This document shows, one piece after another, positions 34,185-46,977 of a DNA stretch of 64,000 bases. The stretch covers positions 80,246 through 144,245 of the forward strand of contig NZ_KK211228.1 in the NCBI RefSeq assembly GCF_000621205.1. The letters run 5' to 3'. The notes below the pieces were generated by a model. That model ran no database searches, had not been told where the DNA came from, and saw only the letters and a list, made by a program, of their open reading frames with translations. The first letter of the stretch is position 1; each line of letters starts with the position of its first letter. Position numbers and translations under genes: made by a program. The stretch comes from Halotalea alkalilenta DSM 17697. GTDB lineage: Bacteria; Pseudomonadota; Gammaproteobacteria; Pseudomonadales; Halomonadaceae.

Positions 34185-36002
34185 TCAGTGACGCTCGATC
34201 TCGGCCCGCTCGTTCAGCTCCTTGAATAGCCCGCCTACTGCGCTCTGTGCTTCCACACGGCGCAGCGAGGTGGCGATCTGACCCTCTGCGGCGGCATCGT
34301 CGCGGGTACCGACCTGGTCGAGCGCGATCACCACTTCGCGGCCATCCTCGAGCGCGATACGACCGTAGCGCGGGCCCTCCTGCTGCGGGCGCGGCAGCGA
34401 GAAGGCGGCGTCGATCACCGCACGTTCCGGCGCCTGAGCATCGCGTCCCACCGCATCGGCACGCTGCCAGTCGACGCTCGGCTGTTCACCACTGCGCAGC
34501 GACTCGATCAGCTGTTCGGCCCGCTGCGCCAGTGCGCTGCGGTTCTTCTCGAAGATCACCGCCTCGCGTACCTGATCACGTACCTGCTCGAACGGCAGGG
34601 TCTCCTGGTCGCGATGCTCGGCGACGCGCAGCACCAGGCGACGATCGTCGCCCAGCTCGAGCACGTCGCTGTTGAAGCCCTCCTCGAGCACCTGGGAGGA
34701 GAATGCAGCATCCATGACACCAGGCTCCGCGAATGGCGCTTGGTCGGTGTCGCGGGAGATCCACTCGCTATGCTGCAGCGGCAGATCGGTCGCCTCGGCG
34801 ACGCTCGACAGGTCGTCGGCGGTGAAGCTCTGGTCGTAGAGCTCCTGCGCCAGCTGCTGGAACTCGCCATCGATGCGCTGCATGCGCTGCTGATCAGCGA
34901 GCTGATCGCGCAGGTCATCGAACGAGGGCATGTCGAGACCGGTGACCTTGAGCAGGTGGAGAGCACCGTCGAACAGGATCGGCTCGCCGACCTGGCCGAC
35001 CTCGAGCGCGGTGATGGTGCTATCGAAGGGATCGCCGAAGATGCCCGGTGTGACGCTACCCAGGTCGCCACCGCGTCCGGCCGAGGCGCTGTCATCGGAG
35101 AACTCGCGGGCGAGCGCGGCGAAATCCTCGCCCTCGGCCAGCCGGCTCTGGATCGTCGCGGCCAGCTCTCGGGCCCCGGCCTCATCGCGTTGGTCATCGA
35201 TCGAGATGACGATGTCGGAGACCTGGCGCGGCACGTCAGCCGCTTGGCGGGCATACTCCTCGCGCAGCTCCTGGTCGTTCACTTCGATGTTCTGCGCGAG
35301 CATCGATTTGTCGAGCAGGATGTAATCGAGGCGCACCTGCTCCGGGCGCAGGTAGGCGGCCTGATGGGCGTCGTAGTAGGCCTGGAGCTCAGCCTCATCG
35401 ACGCTGGGTGATTCACCCAGGTCGCTAGGCGAAAGCGTCGCATAGCGGAAGCTGCGCGTCTCGTTGCTCAGGCTCGCCAGGCGGCTGCGCTCGCTCGGCG
35501 TGGAGAAACTGGCGAGACCGAAGCCATCCTGGAGCTGACGGATCACCATATCCTCGCGCAGGTAGGCGCGGAAGCTTTCCGGCGTGTGGCCGATCTGGGC
35601 CAACCGCTGCAGGAACATCTGGCTGGAGAAACGACCGCTCTGGTCATGGAAGTCCGGCAGCCCCACCAGCAGCTGGTCGATCTGTCCATCTGAGAAGCCC
35701 ATCCCGCCGCCGTGCGCGTACTGCGAGAGCAGCTCGCGCTGGATCAGCTGGTCGAGGAACTGCCCGCGCGCGGCCTGCTCCTGGCCGGGCGGCAGCTGGC
35801 CCATCCGCATCGCCCGCATCAACTCCTCGTCGAGGGTCTGCCGACTGATTCCTTCACCGTTCACCGTCGCGGCATCGTTGCTCGAGCCGGAGAGCAGGTA
35901 GCCGAGTGACTCGAGGCCAAACAACGCAAACACGACGACGATCACACCAACGATGATTTTCGCGCCCCACCCCTTGGAGCGGTCCCTGATATCTTGCAGC
36001 AT
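34185..36002 (-). CDS. ppiD: Periplasmic folding chaperone PpiD
   Basis: A 605-residue inner-membrane-anchored chaperone that helps outer-membrane and secreted proteins as they leave the Sec translocon. It has a short cytoplasmic start (MLQDIRDRSKGW), one transmembrane helix (about residues 13-35), a SurA-like N-terminal domain and a parvulin-type domain at about 265-355 (VSDIVISIDD...FAALAREFSDDSASA). Length and position after hupB match E. coli. Confidence 0.95.
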   Translation of the reverse strand: MLQDIRDRSKGWGAKIIVGVIVVVFALFGLESLGYLLSGSSNDAATVNGEGISRQTLDEELMRAMRMGQLPPGQEQAARGQFLDQLIQRELLSQYAHGGGMGFSDGQIDQLLVGLPDFHDQSGRFSSQMFLQRLAQIGHTPESFRAYLREDMVIRQLQDGFGLASFSTPSERSRLASLSNETRSFRYATLSPSDLGESPSVDEAELQAYYDAHQAAYLRPEQVRLDYILLDKSMLAQNIEVNDQELREEYARQAADVPRQVSDIVISIDDQRDEAGARELAATIQSRLAEGEDFAALAREFSDDSASAGRGGDLGSVTPGIFGDPFDSTITALEVGQVGEPILFDGALHLLKVTGLDMPSFDDLRDQLADQQRMQRIDGEFQQLAQELYDQSFTADDLSSVAEATDLPLQHSEWISRDTDQAPFAEPGVMDAAFSSQVLEEGFNSDVLELGDDRRLVLRVAEHRDQETLPFEQVRDQVREAVIFEKNRSALAQRAEQLIESLRSGEQPSVDWQRADAVGRDAQAPERAVIDAAFSLPRPQQEGPRYGRIALEDGREVVIALDQVGTRDDAAAEGQIATSLRRVEAQSAVGGLFKELNERAEIERH

Positions 36003-36152
36003 TCAGACCTCGATTGATCGCTGGCTGTCCCGGTATGGCGCAGCATTATACCCATGCCGGCCCGCGCCACGCCAAGCGACACCCACTCACGTCCTTAAGA
36101 GAGGTGGTTGGGATCGAGGCTCTGGCTCGGCGCCATGACCATGGACAAACAA

Positions 36153-36178
36153 AAAGCGCATCGAATCCGATGCGCTTT
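36153..36178 (-). terminator. Intrinsic terminator of hupB
   Basis: A perfect 11-bp stem (aaagcgcatcg / cgatgcgcttt) with a 4-base loop, followed on the minus strand by a T-rich tail (TTTTTGTTT). It lies about 75 bases beyond the hupB stop and ahead of ppiD, so ppiD probably has its own promoter. Confidence 0.85.
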
Positions 36179-36254
36179 ACGTATCACGGGCTGGGAGATA
36201 AACGAATGCTATCAGGTCATTGCGTCATTCGCCGCCCGTCGACGTGGAAACGGC

Positions 36255-36527
36255 TTAGTTGACCGCGTCCTTGAGTGCTTTGCCGGCTTTGAAGCTCGGG
36301 ACTTTAGCCGCTGAAATCTCGATCGGCTTACCAGTCTGGGGGTTGCGGCCGGTGCGAGCGGCGCGTTCCTTGATGGTAAAGGTGCCGAAACCTACCAGTG
36401 CAACGGTGTCGCCTTTTTTGAGGCTATCAGTGACAGAATCGATCATCGCGTCAAGAGCACGAGTGGCAGCCGCCTTCGGAATGTCGGCGGAAGCCGCGAT
36501 GGCTTCGATCAGTTCGGATTTATTCAC
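36255..36527 (-). CDS. hupB: Nucleoid protein HU-beta
   Basis: A 90-residue DNA-bending protein of the HU/IHF family. It starts [11 protein letters not shown], and the conserved DNA-binding arm reads [24 protein letters not shown]. It follows lon, as in most gammaproteobacteria. Confidence 0.97.
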   Translation of the reverse strand: MNKSELIEAIAASADIPKAAATRALDAMIDSVTDSLKKGDTVALVGFGTFTIKERAARTGRNPQTGKPIEISAAKVPSFKAGKALKDAVN

Positions 36528-36660
36528 TTTTCACCCCTTGGGTTAACGGATAATGACTAGGCCTGTACGCGGTGATCAATGCAAAATGAAGGATCGCATC
36601 GGGCATCATTGTATAGCAATGAGCCCAAATAGCGTCAAGCAATAGCAGCGTACGGCCCGC

Positions 36661-36690
36661 ACCATGCCGCAGTTTTTACTGCAGCATGGT
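36661..36690. terminator. Hairpin after lon
   Basis: A 12-bp stem (accatgccgcag / ctgcagcatggt, one G-T type mismatch) with a 6-base loop, 13 bases beyond the lon stop. There is no T-run on the minus strand, so termination may be partial. Confidence 0.5.
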
Positions 36691-36702
36691 GAAACTTTGT
36701 GA

Positions 36703-39108
<2,406 letters not shown>

Positions 39109-39247
39109 CGCAGACCGTCCTCGTGATTAAAATGAGCGGCCCTGCCTGGCGAATCATCGACCGGCAGCGACCTGGATTGTTTCCTTGATGAGGGCAATAC
39201 GAAGCGATTGCAACCATCGTTTGCCGCGAACATGCGCATCGGGATCG

Positions 39248-39274
39248 AAAAAGGGGCCCATCGGGCCCCTTTTT
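39248..39274. terminator. Intrinsic terminator of clpX
   Basis: A 7-bp GC stem (ggggccc / gggcccc) with a 3-base loop, flanked by A5 on one side and T5 on the other, so it can work on both strands. It lies about 20 bases beyond the clpX stop and separates clpX from lon. Confidence 0.9.
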
Positions 39275-39295
39275 GCCGTCATCGCTATCGCGGCT

Positions 39296-40591
39296 TCAAG
39301 CGTCGCGGTTGACGGTACGCTTCTTTTTTTCCTCATCCTTGGCGGAGGAGTAGATCAGCAGCGGATCGCTCAAGCCCGCAATGACGTTCTCGTCGACCAC
39401 CACCTTGGAGACGTTGCTCGCCGAAGGGATGTCGTACATCGTGTCCAGCAGCACCGACTCCATGATCGAGCGCAGGCCACGCGCACCGGTACGACGGGAC
39501 ATCGCCTTGTGCGCGACCGCCTTGAGCGCGTCTTCGCGAAAGTCCAGCTCGACGCCTTCCATCTCGAACAGGCGCGCGTACTGGCGCACCAGCGAGTTCT
39601 TCGGCTCGGTGAGGATCCGGATCAGAGCCGCTTCATCGAGCTCGTTGAGCGTGGCGATCACCGGCAGACGCCCGACGAACTCGGGAATCAGGCCGAATTT
39701 GACCAAATCATCCGGCTCGACGTCGGCGAGGATATCGCCCACGCCCTTGCTGGACTCCTTGCTCTTCACCGTGGCGTTGAAGCCGATCCCGCCCTTCTCG
39801 GCGCGATCCCGGATCACCTTGTCCAGCCCGGCGAAGGCGCCGCCGACGATGAACAGGATGTTGCCGGTATCGACCTGCAGGAACTCCTGCTGGGGATGCT
39901 TGCGCCCGCCCTGTGGCGGCACCGAGGCAGTGGTGCCCTCGATCAGCTTGAGCAGCGCCTGCTGCACCCCTTCGCCGGAGACGTCACGGGTGATCGAGGG
40001 ATTGTCGGACTTGCGCGAGATCTTGTCGATCTCATCGATGTAGACGATGCCGCGCTGCGCTTTCTCGACGTCGTAGTCGCACTTCTGCAGAAGCTTCTGG
40101 ATGATGTTCTCGACATCCTCGCCGACATAGCCCGCCTCGGTCAGCGTGGTCGCATCGGCGATGGTGAAGGGAACGTTGAGCAGTCGCGCGAGGGTCTCGG
40201 CCAGCAGCGTCTTGCCGCTGCCGGTGGGACCGATCAGCAGGATGTTGCTCTTGCCCAGCTCGACATCGTCGCCAGCGCTCAGCTTGAGACGCTTGTAGTG
40301 GTTGTACACCGCCACTGCGAGCACGGTCTTGGCGCGCTCCTGCCCGATCACGTATTCGTCGAGGGTCTGGCGGATCTCGTGCGGCGTGGGCAGGCGTTCC
40401 TGATCCTCCTCGCCCTCGGCCTCCAGTACCTCTTCACGAATGATGTCGTTGCAGAGATCGACACACTCATCGCAGATGTAGACGGACGGGCCCGCGATCA
40501 GCTTGCGTACTTCGTTCTGGTTCTTGCCGCAGAACGAGCAGTACAAAAGCTTACCGTTCTCATCCCGGTCCTTGTCTTTACCGTCGGCCAT
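39296..40591 (-). CDS. clpX: Clp protease ATPase subunit ClpX
   Basis: A 431-residue AAA+ unfoldase that feeds proteins to ClpP. The N-terminal zinc domain has four cysteines ([11 protein letters not shown]...CDECVDLC). Walker A is [12 protein letters not shown], Walker B is [10 protein letters not shown], and the ClpP-docking loop reads GIGFNA. It lies 88 bases after clpP in the standard order. Confidence 0.98.
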   Translation of the reverse strand: MADGKDKDRDENGKLLYCSFCGKNQNEVRKLIAGPSVYICDECVDLCNDIIREEVLEAEGEEDQERLPTPHEIRQTLDEYVIGQERAKTVLAVAVYNHYKRLKLSAGDDVELGKSNILLIGPTGSGKTLLAETLARLLNVPFTIADATTLTEAGYVGEDVENIIQKLLQKCDYDVEKAQRGIVYIDEIDKISRKSDNPSITRDVSGEGVQQALLKLIEGTTASVPPQGGRKHPQQEFLQVDTGNILFIVGGAFAGLDKVIRDRAEKGGIGFNATVKSKESSKGVGDILADVEPDDLVKFGLIPEFVGRLPVIATLNELDEAALIRILTEPKNSLVRQYARLFEMEGVELDFREDALKAVAHKAMSRRTGARGLRSIMESVLLDTMYDIPSASNVSKVVVDENVIAGLSDPLLIYSSAKDEEKKKRTVNRDA

Positions 40592-40679
40592 TCGTGTACC
40601 TCTTCGATTCGCGGCGGGCCAATGAGCCCGCCGCTCTAGCTGGTTCTTCCCTCACCCATCGGGCAAGAGCAATCGGACG

Positions 40680-41321
40680 TCAGACGCTTGGCCGTTTCTC
40701 TAGCACGGCATCGATCAGACCGTACTCTACGGAGCGCTGGCCATCCATGAAGTTATCGCGATCGGTGTCACGCGCGACGGTCTCGATGTCCTGCCCGGTG
40801 TGATGGGCGAGGATCCGATTGAGCTTCTCACGAATGGTGAGAATCTCCCGCGTGTGGATCTCGATGTCGCTCGCCTGGCCCTGGAAGCCGCCCAGCGGCT
40901 GATGGATCATCACCCGCGAATGGGGCAGGCAATAGCGCTTGCCGGCCGCGCCGCCCGCCAGCAGCAGCGCGCCCATGCTGGCCGCCTGGCCGATGCAGAG
41001 CGTGGAGACGTCGGGCTTGATGAACTGCATGGTGTCGTAGATCGACATCCCTGCGGTGACCGAACCACCCGGCGAATTGATGTAGAGATGGATGTCCTTG
41101 TCGGGGTTCTCCGACTCGAGGAACAGAAGCTGCGCCACCACCAGGTTGGCCATGTAGTCTTCGACTGGACCGACCAGGAAGATCACCCGCTCCTTGAGCA
41201 GACGGGAGTAGATGTCATAAGCGCGCTCGCCCCGCGCGCTCTGCTCCACGACCATGGGGACCAGTCCACCGGCGTTACTGATATCGAACTCGCTGCGCAT
41301 CGTGACCCTGCCCTTAGTCAT
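40680..41321 (-). CDS. clpP: Clp protease proteolytic subunit ClpP
   Basis: A 213-residue serine peptidase that forms tetradecameric barrels. The catalytic serine lies in [11 protein letters not shown], the histidine in [10 protein letters not shown], and the aspartate near the C-terminus in DTDRDNF. The short N-terminal propeptide is of normal length. Confidence 0.98.
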   Translation of the reverse strand: MTKGRVTMRSEFDISNAGGLVPMVVEQSARGERAYDIYSRLLKERVIFLVGPVEDYMANLVVAQLLFLESENPDKDIHLYINSPGGSVTAGMSIYDTMQFIKPDVSTLCIGQAASMGALLLAGGAAGKRYCLPHSRVMIHQPLGGFQGQASDIEIHTREILTIREKLNRILAHHTGQDIETVARDTDRDNFMDGQRSVEYGLIDAVLEKRPSV

Positions 41322-41461
41322 GTAGATCCATCGTCGTGCCTAGCCTTGAAGATCGCCGTGGAAAGAGGCTCGACGGCGATCACCACGCGACTAGCCAATG
41401 AAAGCACACTCTTCAACGCACGTCATGGGGCTGTCATGCCAATGACTCTGCATTGCAAACC

Positions 41462-41487
41462 CACGACCCGGCCGAAGCCGGGTCGTG
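41462..41487. terminator. Hairpin after tig
   Basis: A perfect 11-bp stem (cacgacccggc / gccgggtcgtg) with a CGAA loop, about 50 bases beyond the tig stop. No T-run follows; it may stop part of the transcription into clpP. Confidence 0.6.
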
Positions 41488-41537
41488 CGCGATCCGCGCA
41501 TCGCCTCCCAGGGAGCGAGATAGAGCCCCCGGAACAA

Positions 41538-42902
41538 TCACGCCTGGGTCTGCTTTTCCTCGGCGTCGGCGTCGGCGTCCTGCTCGTCGGCCTCTTCCTT
41601 CGCCTGCGCGGCAGCCAGCGCATCCTGGTAGGACATTTCGACTTCGGTCACCTTGGCCTGCTCGAGCAGCTTCTCGACCGACTTGTTCTCGAGCACCGCG
41701 GACTTGAGCTGATTCTTCATCTGCTCGTTGGCGAGGTACTGCTCGACCACCTGCTCGGGCTGCTGGTACTGCTGGGCGACACGCTCGGCGAATGCGCGAA
41801 TCTCTTCATCGCTCGCCTCGACGCCCTGCTGGCTGATCACCTCGGCGAGCAGCAGACCGACCTGTACGCGCGAACGTCCCTGCTCTTCGAACAGCTCGTT
41901 CGGCAGCTGGGTGACGTCGAAATCTTCCCCAAGCCCGAACTGCTGGGCAGCCTGGCGCTTGAGCGCGTCGATTTCCTGCTGCACCAGCGCCTTGGGCACC
42001 TCGATCGGATTGGCGCTCTTCAGCGCATCGATCACCTGCTGCTTGACCCGGTTCTCGATCGCCGAATCCAGCTCGCGCTGCATGTTCTTGCGCACCTCGG
42101 CCTTGAACTCGGCCAGATCGCCGCTCTCGACCCCGAAACGCTTGGTGAAGTCGGCGTCGATCTCGGGCAGCGACTGCGCCTCGACCTTGTGCACCTTGGT
42201 CTTGAAGGTGGCTTCCTTGCCCGCCAGGTGCTCGGCCTGATAGTCAGCCGGGAAAGTCACGCTCAGCGTCGGCTCATCGCCTGCGCTGGCACCGACCAGC
42301 TGGCCTTCGAAACCGGGGATGAAGCTGCCGGACCCGAGCACCAGCTTGTGTCCTTCGCCCTTGCCGCCTTCGAAGGCTTCGTCACCGATGAAACCCTCGA
42401 AATCGATGGTGACCTGATCGCCATCTTCGGCCGCACGCTCGACCAGGCTCCAGTCGGCCGCCTGCTTGCGCAGGGTCTCGACCATCTCGTCGACGTCAGC
42501 GTCGGTGATCTCGGCCTTGGGGCGCTCGATCTCGGCGCCTTCGATGCCGACCAGCTCGATCTGCGGATAGACTTCGATGCTGGCGACGAATTCGAGATCC
42601 TTGCCCGGCTCGTTGACGGTCGGCTCGATTTCGGGGAAACCGGCAGGGTTCAGCGACTCCTGGGTCAGCGCCTGTACGTAGTTCTGACGAATCAGTTCGC
42701 CCACGGCTTCGCTGCGCGCTTCCGAGCCAAAACGGCTGCGCACCACCTTCATCGGCACCTTGCCCGGACGGAAGCCCTTGAGCTTCACGTTCTTGGCAGT
42801 CTGCTGCAGACGGGCATCGACGGCTTGGTCGACCTGAGCGGCCGGTACCTGGATGGTCAGGCGGCGCCCGATCGCAGAAGTCGTTTCGACAGACACTTGC
42901 AT
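41538..42902 (-). CDS. tig: Trigger factor
   Basis: A 454-residue ribosome-bound chaperone and prolyl isomerase. The ribosome-docking signature GFRxGKxP is seen as KGFRPGKVPMKVV near residue 45. A PPIase domain lies at about 150-245 (GDQVTIDFEGFIGDEAFEGG), followed by the helical substrate-binding arms. The acidic tail (ADEQDADADAEEK) is slightly extended, as often seen in halophile relatives. Confidence 0.97.
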   Translation of the reverse strand: MQVSVETTSAIGRRLTIQVPAAQVDQAVDARLQQTAKNVKLKGFRPGKVPMKVVRSRFGSEARSEAVGELIRQNYVQALTQESLNPAGFPEIEPTVNEPGKDLEFVASIEVYPQIELVGIEGAEIERPKAEITDADVDEMVETLRKQAADWSLVERAAEDGDQVTIDFEGFIGDEAFEGGKGEGHKLVLGSGSFIPGFEGQLVGASAGDEPTLSVTFPADYQAEHLAGKEATFKTKVHKVEAQSLPEIDADFTKRFGVESGDLAEFKAEVRKNMQRELDSAIENRVKQQVIDALKSANPIEVPKALVQQEIDALKRQAAQQFGLGEDFDVTQLPNELFEEQGRSRVQVGLLLAEVISQQGVEASDEEIRAFAERVAQQYQQPEQVVEQYLANEQMKNQLKSAVLENKSVEKLLEQAKVTEVEMSYQDALAAAQAKEEADEQDADADAEEKQTQA

Positions 42903-43164
42903 GGATGATCCTCTACCCGCTGGGAGTTGCGTGTTGGCGCACCGTGCGAATCCTGGTCATACGACGCTCGCACGGCGACAGGAATGAATCGAGACTGGAT
43001 ATCAAAGGCGAAGATTCTAAGAACCCCGCCCCGCGCTGGCAAGCGCACTCGAAAGCTAAAAGTGGGGATGAAACCGGCTGATTCAAGCCTGGCTGCGGTT
43101 TTCGAGGGATTATTCGATCGAGAGAGGCGAATCGGCATTCAGCCTCAGGCAAACTGACAGGCAT

Positions 43165-43192
43165 AAAAAAAGAGAGCTTCGAGCTCTCTTTT
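43165..43192 (-). terminator. Terminator of the tRNA array
   Basis: An 8-bp stem (agagagct / agctctct) extended by A-T pairs, with a 3-base loop and a run of T on the minus strand. It follows the three tRNA genes. Confidence 0.85.
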
Positions 43193-43242
43193 CTCTCCTT
43201 CCCGTGAAGCCGACATCGGACTCACGAGAGGCAATTCGGCAA

Positions 43243-43318
43243 TGGGGTGGATGATGGGGATCGAACCCACGACCACCGGAGCCACAATCCGGGGCTCTAC
43301 CACTGAGCTACATCCACC
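43243..43318 (-). tRNA. tRNA-His (GUG)
   Basis: A 76-base gene with an encoded extra G at the 5' end, acceptor GTGGATG / CATCCAC, anticodon GTG in gattGTGgctc, T-loop ggttcgatcc and an encoded CCA. It is the last gene of a Pro-Arg-His array. Confidence 0.95.
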
Positions 43319-43387
43319 ACTACCGAAACAACGCATCGGACTTCGCCGACTCACCCAACCTTGGGACTCATCCGTGCGGACGATGCT

Positions 43388-43464
43388 TGGCACGCCCAGC
43401 AGGACTCGAACCTGCAACCTACGGCTTAGAAGGCCGTTGCTCTATCCGGTTGAGCTATGGGCGC
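43388..43464 (-). tRNA. tRNA-Arg (UCU)
   Basis: A 77-base gene with acceptor GCGCCCA / TGGGCGT, anticodon TCT in the loop cttctaa, T-loop ggttcgagtcc and an encoded CCA. Confidence 0.95.
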
Positions 43465-43530
43465 ATGGTACGTCCAGCAACCCTTCCCGTCAATCTCTTT
43501 TTTTGAAATTTTCATTCCAAATCAAAGAGT

Positions 43531-43607
43531 TGGTCGGGGTAGAGGGATTCGAACCCCCGACATCCTGCTCCCAAAGCAGGCGCGCTACCAGACTGCGCTA
43601 TACCCCG
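43531..43607 (-). tRNA. tRNA-Pro (UGG)
   Basis: A 77-base gene with acceptor CGGGGTA / TACCCCG, anticodon TGG in the loop ctttggg, T-loop ggttcgaatcc and an encoded CCA. First gene of the array. Confidence 0.95.
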
Positions 43608-43858
43608 AGAAGGCGTCGATCTCCATCGATGCGAGGCGCATTCTACCGGCTTTCTCGCAACGGTCAAGCACCATCCTCCACGATGCCCGGGCCGCCGGCT
43701 TTGCCTGCTCGCGGCGGCGTGAGACAATCGTCGCATTCTCGTCCCTGCGTTCGCGCCGCGCGCACTTCGCCGGCACGACCGTGACCACCCGCCATTCCCG
43801 CCGGGATACGGACCCCTCTCCTTCCAATCACCTGCTCAAGCAAGAGGATACTCAATCG

Positions 43859-44719
43859 ATGGCCGCGCAATTGATCGATGGCAAGACGGTCGCCCAACTC
43901 ATTGGCAAGGAGGTCGCCGCCGAAATAGCGAAACGCCATCGTAACGGCCAGCGCACCCCGGGGCTTGCGGTGATCCTGGTCGGCGAGGACCCCGCCTCGG
44001 AGGTCTACGTGCGCAACAAGCAGCGCGCCTGCGAGCAGGCCGGCATCCATTCGGTGAAGCATCGGCTCGGTGCCGATACGACCCAGGCCGAACTCGAGCG
44101 CCTGGTCGACGATCTCAACGCTGACTCGAGCATCGATGGCATTCTGCTCCAGCTGCCGCTGCCCGCCCACCTCGACGCACGCCCGATCCTCGAGCGCATC
44201 CATCCGGACAAGGACGTCGACGGCTTCCATCCCTACAATCTCGGGCGCCTCGCCCAGCGCCTGCCGGTGCTGCGTCCTTGTACGCCGAAAGGGATCATGC
44301 GCCTGCTCGAACACTACCAATTGCCCACTCGCGGCCTCGATGCCACGATCGTCGGTGCCAGCAACATCGTCGGCCGTCCGATGGCGCTCGAATTACTGCT
44401 CGCCGGCGCGACGACCACCATCTGCCATCGCTTCACCCACGACCTCGAGCGCCACGTGCGTAATGCCGAGCTGCTGGTGGTCGCGGTGGGCAAGCCCGGG
44501 CTGGTCAAGGGCGAATGGATCCGCGAGGGCGCCATCGTCATCGATGTAGGGATCAACCGCATGGAAGACGGCCGGCTGTATGGCGACATCGAGTTCGCTC
44601 CGGCCGCCGAGCGCGCCGCTTGGATCACGCCAGTGCCCGGCGGGGTCGGGCCGATGACCGTCGCCTCGCTGCTGGAGAATACGCTGTTGGCGGCGCAGCT
44701 GCACGACGCTGCGCGCTGA
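43859..44719 (+). CDS. folD: Bifunctional methylenetetrahydrofolate dehydrogenase/cyclohydrolase
   Basis: A 286-residue cytoplasmic enzyme that interconverts methylene-, methenyl- and formyl-tetrahydrofolate. The catalytic lysine is in [13 protein letters not shown]. The signature [11 protein letters not shown] and the C-terminal [12 protein letters not shown] are clear. The ATG at 43859 is the conserved start ([12 protein letters not shown]); the frame is open further upstream but without support. Confidence 0.97.
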   Translation: MAAQLIDGKTVAQLIGKEVAAEIAKRHRNGQRTPGLAVILVGEDPASEVYVRNKQRACEQAGIHSVKHRLGADTTQAELERLVDDLNADSSIDGILLQLPLPAHLDARPILERIHPDKDVDGFHPYNLGRLAQRLPVLRPCTPKGIMRLLEHYQLPTRGLDATIVGASNIVGRPMALELLLAGATTTICHRFTHDLERHVRNAELLVVAVGKPGLVKGEWIREGAIVIDVGINRMEDGRLYGDIEFAPAAERAAWITPVPGGVGPMTVASLLENTLLAAQLHDAAR

Positions 44720-44773
44720 GCCGATCCTCTATACTTCATGCCCAGCGCCCATACACTCAACCTGGAGAACTCC

Positions 44774-45244
44774 ATGAGCGAAGAGAAGAGAATGAACGTC
44801 GAAAGCTTCAACCTGGATCACACCAAGGTGAAGGCGCCGTTCGTTCGCCTTGCAGGTATCAAGGAAGGCGTCAACGGTGATCGCATCCACAAGTACGACA
44901 TGCGTTTCTGCCAGCCCAACGTAGAGCATATGGAAATGCCTGCGCTGCACTCGCTGGAACACCTGATGGCCGAACTGTCGCGCAACCATAGCGACAAGAT
45001 CGTCGACATCAGTCCAATGGGCTGCCAGACCGGCTTCTACGTCGCGCTGATCAACCACGACGACTACGACGACGTGCTAGCGCTGCTCGAGAAGACCCTG
45101 CGTGACGTGATCGAAGCCGATGAAGTCCCCGCTTGCAACGAAGTGCAGTGCGGCTGGGCGGCCAGCCACAGCCTCGAAGGCGCGAAGCGCCTCGCCCAGG
45201 CATTCCTCGCCAAGCGTGACGAGTGGTCGCAGGTGTTCGCCTGA
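44774..45244 (+). CDS. luxS: S-ribosylhomocysteine lyase LuxS
   Basis: A 156-residue metalloenzyme that splits S-ribosylhomocysteine to homocysteine and the precursor of autoinducer-2. Metal ligands lie in HSLEHL and in the cysteine of [12 protein letters not shown] six bases before the ATG at 44774 fixes the start. The stop overlaps the mtnN start (TGATGG), so the two steps after S-adenosylhomocysteine are encoded together in reverse order of the pathway. Confidence 0.96.
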   Translation: MSEEKRMNVESFNLDHTKVKAPFVRLAGIKEGVNGDRIHKYDMRFCQPNVEHMEMPALHSLEHLMAELSRNHSDKIVDISPMGCQTGFYVALINHDDYDDVLALLEKTLRDVIEADEVPACNEVQCGWAASHSLEGAKRLAQAFLAKRDEWSQVFA

Positions 45245-45960
45245 TGGCGGCGGGTAGCGGTGTGCGGGTCGCGCTGATCGGCGCGATGACTCAGGAGGTC
45301 GACGCGCTGCTCGCCCACCTGGAGAGCACCGAGCGCTTGGAGCATGGCGGTTCGACCTTCCACCTCGGCCGCCTGCGCGGCATCGAGGTCGTGGTCCTCG
45401 AGTCGGGGATCGGCAAGGTCAATGCGGCGATCGCCACTACGCTCGCCTTCGAGCGTTTCGCACCTAGGGCGGTGATCAACGTAGGCTCCGCCGGTGGCTT
45501 CGGCGATCGGCTCGCGATCGGCGATGTAGTGATCTCGAGCGAAGTCTGCCATCACGATGTCGACGTCACCCCGTTCGGCTACGCACTGGGCCAGGTGCCG
45601 GGCATGCCGGCTCGCTTCGCCGCCGACCCACGGTTGGTCGCCCTCGCTCGCGAAGCGCTCCAGGGGCTGGACGGCATCACCGCCCATGAGGGGCTGATCG
45701 GTTCAGGCGATGTCTTTGTCGCCGGAGGCGCCGCGGTCTCCAGCCTGCGCGGCCGGTTTCCCGAAATGATCGCCGCCGAGATGGAAGCCGCCGCCGTTGC
45801 CCAGACCTGCCATCGCCATGGCTGTCCATTCGTGGTCACCCGAGCGGTCTCGGACCTGCCCGAGCGCGAGGGCAACAGCGTCGATTTCGAGACCTTCCTC
45901 GGCGTCGCCGCGGCCAACTCGGCGCGAATGGTGGCCTCGATGCTCGAACGCCTCGACTGA
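45244..45960 (+). CDS. mtnN: 5'-methylthioadenosine/S-adenosylhomocysteine nucleosidase
   Basis: A 238-residue hydrolase that removes adenine from S-adenosylhomocysteine and methylthioadenosine, producing the LuxS substrate. It has the family signature EMEAAAVAQ, VINVGSAGG and the catalytic aspartate in AVSDLPE. It starts on the overlapping ATG at 45244. Confidence 0.94.
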   Translation: MAAGSGVRVALIGAMTQEVDALLAHLESTERLEHGGSTFHLGRLRGIEVVVLESGIGKVNAAIATTLAFERFAPRAVINVGSAGGFGDRLAIGDVVISSEVCHHDVDVTPFGYALGQVPGMPARFAADPRLVALAREALQGLDGITAHEGLIGSGDVFVAGGAAVSSLRGRFPEMIAAEMEAAAVAQTCHRHGCPFVVTRAVSDLPEREGNSVDFETFLGVAAANSARMVASMLERLD

Positions 45961-45990
45961 CCCTTGGTTCCAGCCGGAAGCGGATGCGAA

Positions 45991-46024
45991 AAGCCCCGGT
46001 GGGAAGACCTTCCCACCGGGGCTT
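45991..46024. terminator. Bidirectional terminator between mtnN and copD
   Basis: A perfect 16-bp stem (aagccccggtgggaag / cttcccaccggggctt) closed by two bases (the inner pairs probably open). It separates two convergent genes and has short A and T flanks. Confidence 0.8.
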
Positions 46025-46047
46025 CTGCCCTCCTCCACCCGCCTCGC

Positions 46048-46974
46048 TCAGTGGCCCATGTGGCCCGGTGGAGGCTGGCCAGCGAGCAGTGCCGCGGCCA
46101 GCAGCATGGCGCAGCCAAGCAGGATCTCGATTGCCAGCGTGACCCGCAGGCCTCCCGACGAGTGCTCGGCGCGCGCGACCCAATAAAACCGGTTGATCGC
46201 CGCCAGCGCGAGCAAGCCAAGGAACAGTATCGCCTTGAGCAGCACCAGCACACCGTAGCTCGTGTTGAACAGCGCCTCCCAACTGCCGACCAGAGCGGCG
46301 GACTGGAACAGCCCGCTGATCAACAGCGCCACCACGCAGCAAATTCCCAGCAGCGAAAAACGCGACAGCATCACACCCGCCGCGCTGGGTGCCAGGATGC
46401 AGCCGAGCAGCAGGCCCGGGAGGCTGCCGAGCCACAGCGCCGCCGCCAGCACGTGCACCGTCATCGGCCATAGGTAGCCGGGCGCGATCGAAGCGCCATG
46501 CCCCATCATCGGCTGCAGCAGCGCGACCAAAGCAAGCACCACCAGCGCAGCGCCACGCAGCTCCTTGACCACTATGTTCAAGCGTGACCAGCAGGCCAAT
46601 GCGACCAGCACCCAGGCAAGCGCCAGCAGTGCGAGACGCACGCGCAGCTCGCCACCGAAGAAGGTCTGGAACAGGATCACCTCGAGGTAGGGGCGCACCT
46701 CACCGAGCGTCTGAACCCCGGTCATCTGCACGCCGATCAGCGGCCACCAGCCCAAGGCGAGCAGCATCGACAGCGGCAGGCAACAATGGCAGAGCCACAG
46801 CAGGCGCCGGCGCAGGGCGCCTACCCCATCGAGACTGGCCGGCAGCAGCAGCCACGCCACCACCAGGCTGGCGAGCGCGACCGATACCGACCCCAAGTAG
46901 CTCGCACGCACGGCGGCGAGCAGCAGTTGCAGAGGAGTCTCGCTGATGCGCTCGCCGAACAGATTGAGCACCAT
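46048..46974 (-). CDS. copD: Copper resistance protein CopD family
   Basis: A 308-residue inner-membrane protein with about eight hydrophobic segments and the conserved histidines of the family (MGHGASI, TVHVLAAALWLG). It is thought to move or handle copper together with CopC. It starts three bases after the copC stop. The C-terminus ends in a small histidine-methionine tail (PPPGHMGH) that could bind copper. Confidence 0.9.
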   Translation of the reverse strand: MVLNLFGERISETPLQLLLAAVRASYLGSVSVALASLVVAWLLLPASLDGVGALRRRLLWLCHCCLPLSMLLALGWWPLIGVQMTGVQTLGEVRPYLEVILFQTFFGGELRVRLALLALAWVLVALACWSRLNIVVKELRGAALVVLALVALLQPMMGHGASIAPGYLWPMTVHVLAAALWLGSLPGLLLGCILAPSAAGVMLSRFSLLGICCVVALLISGLFQSAALVGSWEALFNTSYGVLVLLKAILFLGLLALAAINRFYWVARAEHSSGGLRVTLAIEILLGCAMLLAAALLAGQPPPGHMGH

Positions 46975-46977
46975 GGA